Below, piece by piece: positions 1 through 6,471 of a stretch of 21,298 nt of DNA. Below the pieces are notes generated by a model. It was not told where the DNA came from and ran no database searches. It saw only the letters and a program-made list of their open reading frames with translations. The stretch's first letter is position 1. Each line of letters begins with the position of its first letter. The translations under genes were made by a program, and so were the position numbers. The DNA comes from JACPFV01 sp035526825 (GTDB taxonomy: Bacteria; Pseudomonadota; Gammaproteobacteria; Nevskiales; Nevskiaceae), in NCBI GenBank assembly GCA_035526825.1, contig DATLBT010000133.1, positions 1 through 21,298 on the forward strand, read 5' to 3'.

Positions 1-84
1 GCCGGCGCTGAGGTTGATCTCGACGGTGACGAGGTCGGCCTGCAGCCCGTTCTGGGCGCGAGCGAGGACGATGGCCAGGGCCAT
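1..84 (-). CDS. comM: ComM/YifB-family Mg-chelatase-like AAA+ ATPase, N-terminal fragment
   Basis: Only the first 28 codons are present; the gene runs off the left edge. The translation begins MALAIVLARAQNGLQADLVT, followed by VEINLSAG. This matches the characteristic N-terminus of ComM/YifB proteins (M-[SA]-LAIV-x-S/A-RAQ-x-G-x-x-A-x-x-V-x-VE-x-x-L-x-x-G). ComM is a hexameric AAA+ helicase that promotes branch migration during natural transformation; that role is family knowledge and cannot be seen in this fragment. A purine-rich AAGAGG lies just upstream of the ATG on the minus strand. It lies downstream of ubiK on the same strand with a gap of about 90 bases, so the two may be cotranscribed. 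Confidence 0.8.
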   Translation of the reverse strand, partial: MALAIVLARAQNGLQADLVTVEINLSAG

Positions 85-174
85 GGCTGGCCTCTTCTTG
101 TTGTGTGGAACGACCCTAGCGCAGGCGCGCGGGGCCCGCAAAATTCGATGCGGTGCCGGCTGCGCCGGCGCGGC

Positions 175-432
175 CTACGGCGACTTGCGCTGCTCCAGTT
201 CGCCGAGCCGCTTTTCGAGCTCCTCCAGTTGCGCGCGCGTGCGCGCCAGCAGCTCGGCCTGCGCCTCGAAGCGCTCGCGGCTCACCAGCTCGAAGCGTTC
301 GAGGTTCGCGCGCAGGATCGCGCGGAAGTTGTCTTCCAGCTCGGCGCGCAGTCCTTTCAGCCCCGGCGGCAGCGCCTGCGCAAGGCGATTGGCCAGGTCT
401 TCGATCTTCGCGCCGGGTCCGGAAGTGCTCAT
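175..432 (-). CDS. ubiK: UbiK family ubiquinone biosynthesis accessory factor (YqiC/BMFP type)
   Basis: An 85-residue protein starting MSTSGPGAKIEDLANRLAQA. It has an amphipathic first half containing LPPGLKGLRAELEDNF, then ELVSRERFEAQAELL and a heptad-rich coiled coil ending in LEELEKRLGELEQR. This is the usual size and layout of UbiK/YqiC: an N-terminal amphipathic helix, the conserved LVSREEFD-like segment and a C-terminal coiled coil that trimerises. In Enterobacteria UbiK binds UbiJ and supports the Ubi complex in aerobic ubiquinone synthesis; that is family knowledge. The start was chosen at the ATG that gives the usual family length, because the open frame extends upstream antisense to glnK. 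No strong Shine-Dalgarno is visible. It is divergent from glnK and upstream of comM. Confidence 0.85.
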   Translation of the reverse strand: MSTSGPGAKIEDLANRLAQALPPGLKGLRAELEDNFRAILRANLERFELVSRERFEAQAELLARTRAQLEELEKRLGELEQRKSP

Positions 433-456
433 GCGCGCCAGTTTATCCGCTCGTCC

Positions 457-473
457 CGCCCTAAAACGGTGCA
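457..473 (+). promoter_or_regulatory. NtrC-like enhancer site
   Basis: The 17-mer CGCCCTAAAACGGTGCA matches the NtrC consensus TGCACY-WWWW-TGGTGCA at 14 of 17 positions. It includes the full A-rich spacer and the right half-site GGTGCA. It lies about 75 bases upstream of the transcription start expected from the sigma-54 element at 514-530, a plausible enhancer distance. NtrC control of glnK-amtB is well established in proteobacteria; its operation here is an inference. The left half-site is weak. Confidence 0.45.
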
Positions 474-513
474 TCGAATATCGGGACGCACACCGATGCC
501 CGGGCGAACCCGG

Positions 514-530
514 CTGGCACGCTCCGTGCT
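514..530 (+). promoter_or_regulatory. Sigma-54 (RpoN) promoter of glnK-amtB
   Basis: CTGGCACGCTCCGTGCT fits the sigma-54 consensus YTGGCACG-N4-TTGCW with the invariant GG at 516-517 and GC at 528-529 in correct spacing. TGGCACG is perfect in the -24 element, and the -12 element has one mismatch (GTGC for TTGC). Transcription would start near 541, leaving a leader of about 28 bases before the glnK ATG. RpoN/NtrC control is the usual arrangement for nitrogen-limitation-induced glnK-amtB operons. Confidence 0.75.
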
Positions 531-568
531 TTTGTGCGGCGGTGCCCAGGCCATCAGGGAGTCCAGGA

Positions 569-907
569 ATGAAACTGATCTCAGCGATCATCAAGCCGTT
601 CAAGCTCGACGAGGTGCGCGAAGCGCTCTCCGAGGTGGGCGTGTCCGGCATCACCGTCACCGAGGTCAAGGGCTTCGGGCGCCAGAAAGGGCACACCGAG
701 CTGTATCGCGGCGCCGAATACGTCGTCGACTTCCTGCCCAAGGTGAAGATCGAGGTCGCCGTCGACGACGGCCTGCTCGAACGCGCGCTCGAAGCCATCA
801 CCAAGGCCGCGCACACCGGAAAGATCGGTGACGGCAAGGTCTTCGTCTTCTCGCTCGAGCAAGCCGTGCGCATCCGCACCGGCGAGATCGGCAAAGAAGC
901 GCTCTGA
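569..907 (+). CDS. glnK: PII nitrogen regulatory protein GlnK (first copy)
   Basis: A 112-residue protein, the exact usual PII length, beginning MKLISAIIKPFKLDEVREAL. The T-loop segment GHTELYRGAEY puts the uridylylation-site tyrosine at residue 51. The B-loop TGKIGDGKVF and the C-terminal RIRTGEIG are intact, so ATP/2-oxoglutarate binding and GlnD uridylylation are expected. GlnK plugs the cytoplasmic mouth of AmtB when nitrogen is plentiful and relays nitrogen status to other targets. The start is fixed by homology and follows CCAGGA; an open frame upstream is spurious. It is separated by 18 bases from the amtB it should control and is preceded by a sigma-54 promoter. The name glnK rather than glnB rests on the amtB linkage. 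Confidence 0.95.
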   Translation: MKLISAIIKPFKLDEVREALSEVGVSGITVTEVKGFGRQKGHTELYRGAEYVVDFLPKVKIEVAVDDGLLERALEAITKAAHTGKIGDGKVFVFSLEQAVRIRTGEIGKEAL

Positions 908-925
908 CGGATCACGGGAGAAACC

Positions 926-2374
926 ATGAAACTCATCCGACTCGCGCCCCTGCTCCTGGCATTGGGCTGCACTTTCGCTGGCACCGTGATGGCGCAAGAC
1001 ACTCCGCCGCCCGCCGAAGCGCCCGCCGTCGAGGCGACGCCGGCGCCGGCCGCCGCCCCGGTGGCGCCGAAGTACAACGAAGGCAACGTCGCCTGGATGC
1101 TGATGTCCACCGCGCTGGTGCTGCTGATGTCGGTGCCTGGCTTGGCGCTCTTCTACGGCGGCATGGTGCGCCAGAAGAACATGCTGAGCACGCTGACGCA
1201 GACCTTCGCGATTTTCTGCCTGATCGCCGTGCTGTGGGTGGTCTACGGCTACAGCGTGGCGTTCAGCGGCACCGGACCATTCTTCGGCACGCTCGACAAG
1301 ATGTTCTTGAAGGGCGTGGTGACGGATGCGAACGGCTTCTTCACGGCGACCGCCACGTTCAGCAAAGGCGTGGCGATCCCGGAATACTTGTTCGCGGTGT
1401 TCCAGCTCACCTTCGCCGCGATCACCGTGGCCCTCATTGCCGGCGCCTATGCCGAGCGCATGAAGTTCAAGGCTGTGCTGATCTTCTCGGTCATCTGGTT
1501 CACCTTCGCCTACCTGCCGATGGCGCACATGGTCTGGTGGTGGGCGGGCCCGGACGCGTACACGTCGGCTGAAGTGGTTGCCGACCTCAACGCGACCGCG
1601 GGCTACCTGTGGCAGATGGGCGCACTCGACTTCGCGGGCGGCACCGTGGTGCACATCAACGCGGGCGTCGCCGGCCTGGTCGTCGCGGCTTTCCTCGGCA
1701 AGCGCAAGACCATCTCGCCGCCGCACTCACTGGTGATGAGCATGATCGGTGCGTCCTTGCTGTGGTTCGGCTGGTTCGGTTTCAACGCCGGCTCCAACCT
1801 CGAGGCCAACGGGTACGCGGTGCTGGCTTTCGGCAACACGCTGATCGCCACCGCCACTGCCGCGCTCAGCTGGTTCTTCGCGGAGTGGGTGCTCAAGGGC
1901 AAGGCGTCGTTGCTCGGCATCATCTCAGGCGCGATCGCCGGCCTCGTCGGTATCACGCCGGCGTGCGGCTTCGTCGGCATCCAGGGCGCGCTCGTGATCG
2001 GTCTCGTCGCGGGCGTCGCGTGCTTCCTGTTCTGCGCCTACGCCAAGAAGTTGCTGGGCGTGGACGACGCGCTCGACGCGTTCGGCGTCCATGCGGTCGG
2101 CGGCATCGTCGGCGCCATCCTCACCGGCGTATTCGTGGACCCGGCCAAGGGCGGCGTCGGCGTTTACGCCGACTGGTTCACGCTGACGGTCGGCTACTCG
2201 ACCGCGCAGATCTGGATCCAGACCAAGGCGGTCGGCGTGGCGATCCTCGTTTCGGGCACGGTGGCCGCGGTTACCTGCGCGCTGCTCAAGTTCACGATCG
2301 GCCTGCGCGTGACTGAAGAGCAGGAGTCAGAAGGCCTCGATGTCGCCGAGCACGGCGAGAAGGCGTACAACTAA
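926..2374 (+). CDS. amtB: Ammonium transporter Amt/AmtB with N-terminal signal peptide (first copy)
   Basis: A 482-residue Amt/MEP/Rh channel protein. Residues 1 to about 23 form a signal peptide ending VMA, followed by a Pro/Ala-rich periplasmic stretch to about residue 48 and then eleven expected membrane helices. Conserved segments include PGLALFYGGMVR, the FAGGTVVH motif (His243, equivalent to E. coli His168), WFGFNAGS, and FGVHAVGGIVG (His389, equivalent to His318). The two histidines are the twin-His pore pair. The C-terminal tail, with GLRVTEEQESEGLD and HGEKAYN, is the GlnK-interacting tail. It lies 18 bases after glnK with GGGAG upstream of its ATG, forming an operon. It is longer than its paralogue at 2900-4129 mainly because of the N-terminal signal and linker. 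Confidence 0.95.
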   Translation: MKLIRLAPLLLALGCTFAGTVMAQDTPPPAEAPAVEATPAPAAAPVAPKYNEGNVAWMLMSTALVLLMSVPGLALFYGGMVRQKNMLSTLTQTFAIFCLIAVLWVVYGYSVAFSGTGPFFGTLDKMFLKGVVTDANGFFTATATFSKGVAIPEYLFAVFQLTFAAITVALIAGAYAERMKFKAVLIFSVIWFTFAYLPMAHMVWWWAGPDAYTSAEVVADLNATAGYLWQMGALDFAGGTVVHINAGVAGLVVAAFLGKRKTISPPHSLVMSMIGASLLWFGWFGFNAGSNLEANGYAVLAFGNTLIATATAALSWFFAEWVLKGKASLLGIISGAIAGLVGITPACGFVGIQGALVIGLVAGVACFLFCAYAKKLLGVDDALDAFGVHAVGGIVGAILTGVFVDPAKGGVGVYADWFTLTVGYSTAQIWIQTKAVGVAILVSGTVAAVTCALLKFTIGLRVTEEQESEGLDVAEHGEKAYN

Positions 2375-2412
2375 CAGGGTTCCCCTGCACAGCTTCCTCT
2401 GCACAGGGCCAG

Positions 2413-2446
2413 GGGGCCGGCCGCAAGGTCGGCCCCTTTTCTTTTT
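2413..2446 (+). terminator. Intrinsic terminator after the first glnK-amtB operon
   Basis: A 10-bp stem (GGGGCCGGCC pairing with GGTCGGCCCC, one G-U pair) closed by a GCAA tetraloop at 2423-2426 is followed by TTTTCTTTTT. It lies about 40 bases after the amtB stop. This is a strong Rho-independent terminator that would insulate the second glnK-amtB pair. Confidence 0.85.
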
Positions 2447-2452
2447 GTGCCT

Positions 2453-2482
2453 TTGCACCGAATCAGCGCGCCCGGCTAGACT
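2453..2482 (+). promoter_or_regulatory. Candidate sigma-70 promoter of the second glnK-amtB pair
   Basis: TTGCAC at 2453-2458 and TAGACT at 2477-2482 are separated by 18 bases, about 40 bases upstream of the second glnK start. No GG-N10-GC sigma-54 element with correct spacing was found in this gap. The -35 match is only partial, so this is a candidate. Confidence 0.4.
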
Positions 2483-2520
2483 CCCGGCCTGTCACGGCGT
2501 CTTACCCGGGGAACGCTTCA

Positions 2521-2859
2521 ATGAAAATGTTGATGGCCATCATCAAGCCCTTCAAGCTCGACGCGGTGCGCGAGGCACTGTCCGAAATCGGCGTGCAGGG
2601 CATGACCGTCACCGAAGTGCGCGGCTTTGGGCGTCAGAAAGGCCACACAGAGTTGTACCGCGGCGCGGAATACACCGTGGACCTGCTGCCGAAGATCAAG
2701 CTCGAGCTTGCGCTCACGCCGGAACAGGTGGACAAGGCCATCGAGGCGATCCAGAAGGCCGCCAAGACCGGCCAGATCGGCGACGGCAAGATTTTCGTCT
2801 ACGACCTCAACGAGACCGTCCGCATCCGCACGGGCGAGACCGGCAAGGAAGCCATCTAA
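2521..2859 (+). CDS. glnK: PII nitrogen regulatory protein GlnK/GlnB (second copy)
   Basis: A 112-residue PII protein starting MKMLMAIIKPFKLDAVREAL. Tyr51 in GHTELYRGAEY is conserved, as are the B-loop TGQIGDGKIF and the C-loop RIRTGETG. It is close to the first copy over its whole length but differs in the region after the T-loop (LLPKIKLELALTPEQVDKAI versus FLPKVKIEVAVDDGLLERAL), so the two are paralogues rather than a recent perfect duplication. It precedes a second amtB by 40 bases, which favours a GlnK-type role of gating that channel. GlnB as an alternative name cannot be excluded from sequence alone. It follows a strong terminator and a sigma-70-like promoter candidate. Confidence 0.93.
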   Translation: MKMLMAIIKPFKLDAVREALSEIGVQGMTVTEVRGFGRQKGHTELYRGAEYTVDLLPKIKLELALTPEQVDKAIEAIQKAAKTGQIGDGKIFVYDLNETVRIRTGETGKEAI

Positions 2860-2899
2860 AAGCTTTTGCGGGAGCGGCCTGGCCGCGACGGGGGAACAC

Positions 2900-4129
2900 A
2901 TGCAGGAACTCAACTCCGGTGACACCGCCTGGATGATCACGGCCACGGCGCTGGTGCTGTTCATGACGCTGCCGGGCCTTGCGTTGTTCTACGGCGGCCT
3001 GGTGCGCACGCGCAACGTCTTGTCGGTGCTGATGCAGTGCTTCGTCATCGCCTGCGGGGCGTCGGTGGTGTGGCTCGCCTACGGCTACAGCCTGGCGTTC
3101 GCCGAGGGCGGCCCGGTGATCGGCGGCTTGTCCAAGGCCATGTTCGCCAGCGTTGGCGAATCGACGCTGTCGGGCACCATCCCTGAAAGCGTTTTCGCGA
3201 TGTTCCAGCTCACCTTCGCGATCATCACGCCGGCGCTGGTCGTCGGTGCCTTCGCCGAGCGCATGAAGTTCTCGGCGATGCTGCTGTTCACGATGGCGTG
3301 GCTGACCGTGGTCTACCTGCCGGTGTGCCACTGGGTTTGGGCGTCCGACGGCTGGCTGTTCAAGAAGGGCGTGCTCGACTTCGCCGGCGGCATCGTGGTG
3401 CACACCACCTGCGGCGTCGCGGCGCTGGTGTCGGCGCTGGTTCTCGGCAAGCGCCATGGTTTCCCGACCGCGCCGATGATGCCGCACAACATGACGATGA
3501 CCGCGACCGGCGCCGGCATGCTGTGGGTCGGCTGGTTCGGCTTCAACGCGGGCAGCGCGCTCGCCGCCAACGGCAACGCCGGCATGGCGATGCTGGTGAC
3601 TCACGTATCGGCCGCTGCCGGTGCGCTGTCGTGGATGGCGATCGAGTGGCTGCGCTATGGCAGGCCGAGCGTGCTCGGCGTGGTCACGGGCTGCGTCGCC
3701 GGCCTTGCGACGATCACGCCGGCCTCGGGCTTCGTCGGCCCCGGCGGCGCGCTGGTGATCGGCTTCGCCGCGGGCCTGGTCTGCTTTGCCGCAACCAGCT
3801 ACATGAAACGCGTGCTGCGTGTCGACGACTCGCTCGACGTGTTCCCGGTTCACGGCGTCGGCGGCATGCTCGGCACGCTCGCGGCCGGCATTTTCGCCAG
3901 CTCCGAACTCGGCGTGTTTGGTGGCCAGGGCTACGCCGAAGGCATGACGATGGGCGCGCAAATGGGCGTGCAGGTGATGGGCATCCTGTCGGTCGGCGCG
4001 TACACCGCTGTGGTGACCTTTCTGCTGTTGAAAGCGGTGGATTTCGTCACCGGGCTGCGCGTGAGCGCGGAGCACGAAAACGTGGGCCTCGACCAGGTCG
4101 AGCACAACGAGCGCGGCTACAACTACTAA
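2900..4129 (+). CDS. amtB: Ammonium transporter Amt/AmtB without signal peptide (second copy)
   Basis: A 409-residue Amt channel starting MQELNSGDTAWMITATALVL. The start was chosen because it directly precedes the first membrane helix and follows a GGGGGAA element; the longer open frame upstream overlaps the PII gene. The pore histidines fall at residues 168 (GGIVVH) and 318 (FPVHGVGG), the same numbering as E. coli AmtB. PGLALFYGGLVR, WFGFNAGS and the cytoplasmic tail with GLRVSAEHENVGLD are conserved. It lacks the signal peptide and Pro/Ala linker of the first copy. Its TAA stop overlaps the convergent TAG of the ypfJ gene, with no spacer for an intergenic terminator. Confidence 0.95.
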   Translation: MQELNSGDTAWMITATALVLFMTLPGLALFYGGLVRTRNVLSVLMQCFVIACGASVVWLAYGYSLAFAEGGPVIGGLSKAMFASVGESTLSGTIPESVFAMFQLTFAIITPALVVGAFAERMKFSAMLLFTMAWLTVVYLPVCHWVWASDGWLFKKGVLDFAGGIVVHTTCGVAALVSALVLGKRHGFPTAPMMPHNMTMTATGAGMLWVGWFGFNAGSALAANGNAGMAMLVTHVSAAAGALSWMAIEWLRYGRPSVLGVVTGCVAGLATITPASGFVGPGGALVIGFAAGLVCFAATSYMKRVLRVDDSLDVFPVHGVGGMLGTLAAGIFASSELGVFGGQGYAEGMTMGAQMGVQVMGILSVGAYTAVVTFLLLKAVDFVTGLRVSAEHENVGLDQVEHNERGYNY

Positions 4130-4983
4130 GGCCGCTCCACTGCGAACGTATCGCAGCGGCTGACCTGGCCGCTGTCGAAACCGGTCTTGAACCAGCGCAC
4201 GCGCTGCTCGGAAGTGCCGTGCGTGAACGCATCCGGCACGACCTGGCCTTGCGTCTGCTTCTGCAGACGGTCGTCGCCGATCGCGCTCGCCGTGTTGAGC
4301 GCCTCCTCGATGTCTCCCGCCTCCAGCCATTGGTGGCGCTGTTGCGCGTGATAGGCCCACAGCCCGGCGAAGCAGTCGGCCTGCAATTCCTGGCGCACCA
4401 GCAGCCCACGGGGGCCGTCGACCTTTTCGCCAGCCTGGCGCGCCTCGCTGACTTTGGCACTGATGCCGGTGATGGTCTGCACGTGGTGGCCGACTTCGTG
4501 CGCGATGACGTACGCCTGCGCAAAATCGCCGCCGCCGCCGAGCTTCTGTTCCATCTGCCTGAAAAACTCGCTGTCGAGGTAGATTTTCTGGTCTGCCGGG
4601 CAGTAGAACGGGCCACTGGCACTGCTGGCACCGCCGCAGGCACTGTTCACCGTGCCGGCGAACAGGGTCAGGCGCGGATGCGGGTAGCGCGAGTTGGAGC
4701 TGCGGAAGATGCCGTCCCAGACGTCCTCGGTTTCGCCGAGGATCGCGGCGACAAAATCCTGGCTCTCGGTGTTCCCGGCGCTGGGGGCCGTCGTGGCCTC
4801 CGGACCCGGCGCACCGGCCAGCATCGCGAGGATCTGCATCGGGTTCTGGCCCATCAGCATGCCGACCACGACCACCACCGCGACACCGCCGAGGCCCAGC
4901 CGCCCGCCAATGCCGCCGATGCCGCGGCCGGCGCCGCCGACGTTGTCCACGTTGCTGCTGCGTCGCGCACCTCTCCAACGCAT
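4126..4983 (-). CDS. ypfJ: YpfJ-family neutral zinc metallopeptidase, membrane anchored
   Basis: A 285-residue protein beginning MRWRGARRSSNVDN, the usual start of this family. A single glycine/valine-rich membrane segment at about residues 28-46 follows. The peptidase domain carries HEVGHH at residues 162-167 (zinc ligands His162 and His166, catalytic Glu163), and the third ligand is likely in ELQADCFAG (about 199-205). Tyr/Cys-rich FYCPADQKIY around residue 126-135 is typical of putative neutral zinc metallopeptidases. The cellular substrate is unknown. A perfect GGAGG lies just upstream of the ATG, and TAGACT on the minus strand (5008-5013) is a possible -10. It is convergent with amtB (stop codons overlap) and divergent from the DUF4124 gene. 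Confidence 0.9.
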   Translation of the reverse strand: MRWRGARRSSNVDNVGGAGRGIGGIGGRLGLGGVAVVVVVGMLMGQNPMQILAMLAGAPGPEATTAPSAGNTESQDFVAAILGETEDVWDGIFRSSNSRYPHPRLTLFAGTVNSACGGASSASGPFYCPADQKIYLDSEFFRQMEQKLGGGGDFAQAYVIAHEVGHHVQTITGISAKVSEARQAGEKVDGPRGLLVRQELQADCFAGLWAYHAQQRHQWLEAGDIEEALNTASAIGDDRLQKQTQGQVVPDAFTHGTSEQRVRWFKTGFDSGQVSRCDTFAVERP

Positions 4984-5028
4984 GAAATTCCTCCGGTGTG
5001 TCGCCGCAGTCTACGCCCGCGGCATTGG

Positions 5029-5057
5029 TTGACGGCCCTTGAGGGTTTGGCAAGACT
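5029..5057 (+). promoter_or_regulatory. Candidate sigma-70 promoter of the DUF4124 gene
   Basis: TTGACG at 5029-5034 and AAGACT at 5052-5057 are spaced by 17 bases, 21 bases before the start codon of the DUF4124 gene. The -35 matches five of six consensus bases. The short leader still contains the GGAGG ribosome site at 5065-5069. Confidence 0.5.
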
Positions 5058-5078
5058 CGCGGCTGGAGGTTTCACCCA

Positions 5079-5453
5079 ATGCGCCCGATTGCTGCTATTG
5101 CCCTGGTCCTGGCCGCCTGCGCCGCGCAGGCGGGCGAGGTTTACAAGTGGAAGGACAAGGACGGCAACGTCCACTATGGCGACAAACCGAGGCACGACGC
5201 CGCAATGGTGGAAATCCAGGGCGACGAGCCGGATGCCGATGTGCGCAACGCCGACGTCGCGCGCAGCGCGGAGTGCCAGCGCCAGCGCGAGCAGCTCGAA
5301 CGCTACCGCAAGGCGGGCAAGATCGCGGAAAAGGACAACCTCGGCAACACGCGCGAGTACAGCGACGCGGAAAAGGAAAAGTTCATCGCGCTGACCGAGC
5401 AAAAGGTCGCCGCGGCCTGCGCGCCGCCCACCGCAAACGCGCCGCCGCAATAG
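5079..5453 (+). CDS. DUF4124 domain secreted small protein
   Basis: A 124-residue protein with a signal peptide (MRPIAAIALVLAACAAQAG, cleavage expected after AQA). The DUF4124 signature follows: EVYKWKDKDGNVHYGDKP at about residues 20-37. The rest is charged and helical, with two conserved cysteines (about 66 and 115) that might form a disulfide. DUF4124 proteins are abundant periplasmic or envelope proteins in Xanthomonadales and other gammaproteobacteria; no biochemical function is established to my knowledge. GGAGG sits nine bases before the ATG and a promoter candidate just upstream. A palindromic repeat starts about nine bases after the stop. Confidence 0.85.
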   Translation: MRPIAAIALVLAACAAQAGEVYKWKDKDGNVHYGDKPRHDAAMVEIQGDEPDADVRNADVARSAECQRQREQLERYRKAGKIAEKDNLGNTREYSDAEKEKFIALTEQKVAAACAPPTANAPPQ

Positions 5454-5461
5454 CGCCGCAA

Positions 5462-5521
5462 TAGGGTCAGAGGTTCTCTACATCACTAGGGCGTTAGGGG
5501 CGTAGATAACCTCTGACCCTA
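5462..5521. repeat. Palindromic repeat, GGGTCAGAGG family, copy 1
   Basis: The left arm TAGGGTCAGAGGTTCTCTAC (5462-5481) and right arm GTAGATAACCTCTGACCCTA (5502-5521) are 20-base inverted repeats with one mismatch, around a 20-base loop. The same arms recur at 12580-12636. The element sits between the convergent DUF4124 and speE genes, 12 bases from the speE stop, where it could act as a bidirectional hairpin. Elements of this type resemble REP-like palindromes mobilised by Y1/REP-associated transposases; that is an inference, as no transposase is in the window. Confidence 0.85.
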
Positions 5522-5533
5522 GCCGAGCGCGCC

Positions 5534-6385
5534 TTACTTCAGCGCGTCCCGGACATAGGTCGGGGTGGCGAACGCCGCGCGGTGGGTGTCGGCGTTGTAG
5601 TACGCCGTTTTCAGCTTCTTGAGCGCCGCTGGCGCCAGTCGATGCGCCAGCTTGCCCTTGGTCTTGCGCGCGAACGACGCCGACCACCAGCCCGACGGGT
5701 AGATCGGCTGCGGGAAATGGATCAGGTGGGTCTGCCTGAACCCCGCCTGCTTCATCGCAGCGTGCATTTCCTTGATCAACTCGAGGTGTAGCAGCGGAGA
5801 CTCGGACTGCTGCACCAGCAGGCCGTCTTTTTTCAGCGCCCTGATGCAGTCGCGGTAGAACTTGAGCCCGAACAGGCCCTCGGCCGGCCCGACCGGGTCG
5901 GTCGAGTCGATGATGATCACATCGATGCTCTCGGGCGGCGCGTCCTTCATCCACTGGATGCCGTCGCCGAAAAACAGCGTCGCGCGCTTGTCCTTGTTGG
6001 CGGTGCACAGTTCGGGAAAGTATTTTTCGGCGAGGCGCGTGACGCGCTCGTCGATCTCGACCTGGGTCGCGCGCTTCACGCCCTTGTGCTTCAGCACTTC
6101 GCGCAAGGTGCCGCAATCGCCGCCGCCGACGACGACGACGTTCTGCGGATTCGGGTGCGAGTTCAGCGCCGGGTGGGACATCATCTCGTGATAGAGGAAG
6201 TTGTCCTTCGTGGAAACCATAGTGCAGCCGTCGATCACCATGAGCTTGCCGAAGGTCGAGGTGTCGTAGATCTCGATCTTCTGGAATGGCGTCTGTTCCT
6301 CGTGCAATTTCTTGCCGAGCTTCAGGGAGAACGCCGTCCCGGTCTTGTCGACCGGCTCGGTGAACCAGCTGCTGTCGAGGGCCAT
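5534..6385 (-). CDS. speE: Spermidine synthase (polyamine aminopropyltransferase)
   Basis: A 283-residue protein starting MALDSSWFTEP, preceded by GGAG. SpeE transfers aminopropyl from decarboxylated S-adenosylmethionine to putrescine to make spermidine. The N-terminal beta domain has KLHEEQTPFQKIEIYDT and GKLMVIDG. The Rossmann fold has VVVVGGGDCGTLREV, where Cys replaces the more common second Gly of GGGDGG. The catalytic aspartate loop is IIDSTDPVGPAEG, followed by QQSESP and PIYPSGWWS. The length is normal. The open frame extends upstream, but the chosen ATG is the family start. It is divergent from speA, which makes the putrescine precursor, so both enzymes of the arginine-to-spermidine route flank one 86-base control region. 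Confidence 0.95.
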   Translation of the reverse strand: MALDSSWFTEPVDKTGTAFSLKLGKKLHEEQTPFQKIEIYDTSTFGKLMVIDGCTMVSTKDNFLYHEMMSHPALNSHPNPQNVVVVGGGDCGTLREVLKHKGVKRATQVEIDERVTRLAEKYFPELCTANKDKRATLFFGDGIQWMKDAPPESIDVIIIDSTDPVGPAEGLFGLKFYRDCIRALKKDGLLVQQSESPLLHLELIKEMHAAMKQAGFRQTHLIHFPQPIYPSGWWSASFARKTKGKLAHRLAPAALKKLKTAYYNADTHRAAFATPTYVRDALK

Positions 6386-6471
6386 CCTTTGCTCCAAAAA
6401 TGAGTAACAATGTTTGGACGCCGCGAAAAGCGCGGCGGGGCGCGGCGGAGTGTATCGGGGTTGCACGCGAA

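Noticed and set aside
2385..2406. Direct repeat CTGCACAG at 2385 and 2399
   Set aside because: Two eight-base copies 14 bases apart, just upstream of a terminator; too short and not palindromic enough to call an NtrC or other operator site.
2471..2490. Possible sigma-54 promoter before the second glnK (CCGGCTAGACTCCCGGC)
   Set aside because: The GG and GC elements are eleven rather than ten bases apart and the -24 lacks TGGCAC. TAGACT fits a sigma-70 -10 better.
2627..2899. Extended start of the second amtB
   Set aside because: It overlaps the whole 3' half of the PII gene in another frame and encodes an Arg/Ser-rich shadow. The ATG at 2900 immediately precedes the first Amt helix.
2807..5053. 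Minus-strand open frame of 748 codons
   Set aside because: It is antisense to glnK/amtB and a shadow of ypfJ in another frame. The translation is Arg/His/Ala-rich low-complexity sequence typical of GC-rich non-coding frames, with no family match.
6400..6471. Longer speA start at 6400
   Set aside because: The extra 24 residues are not conserved in SpeA proteins as I know them and lie in the speE/speA divergent control region.
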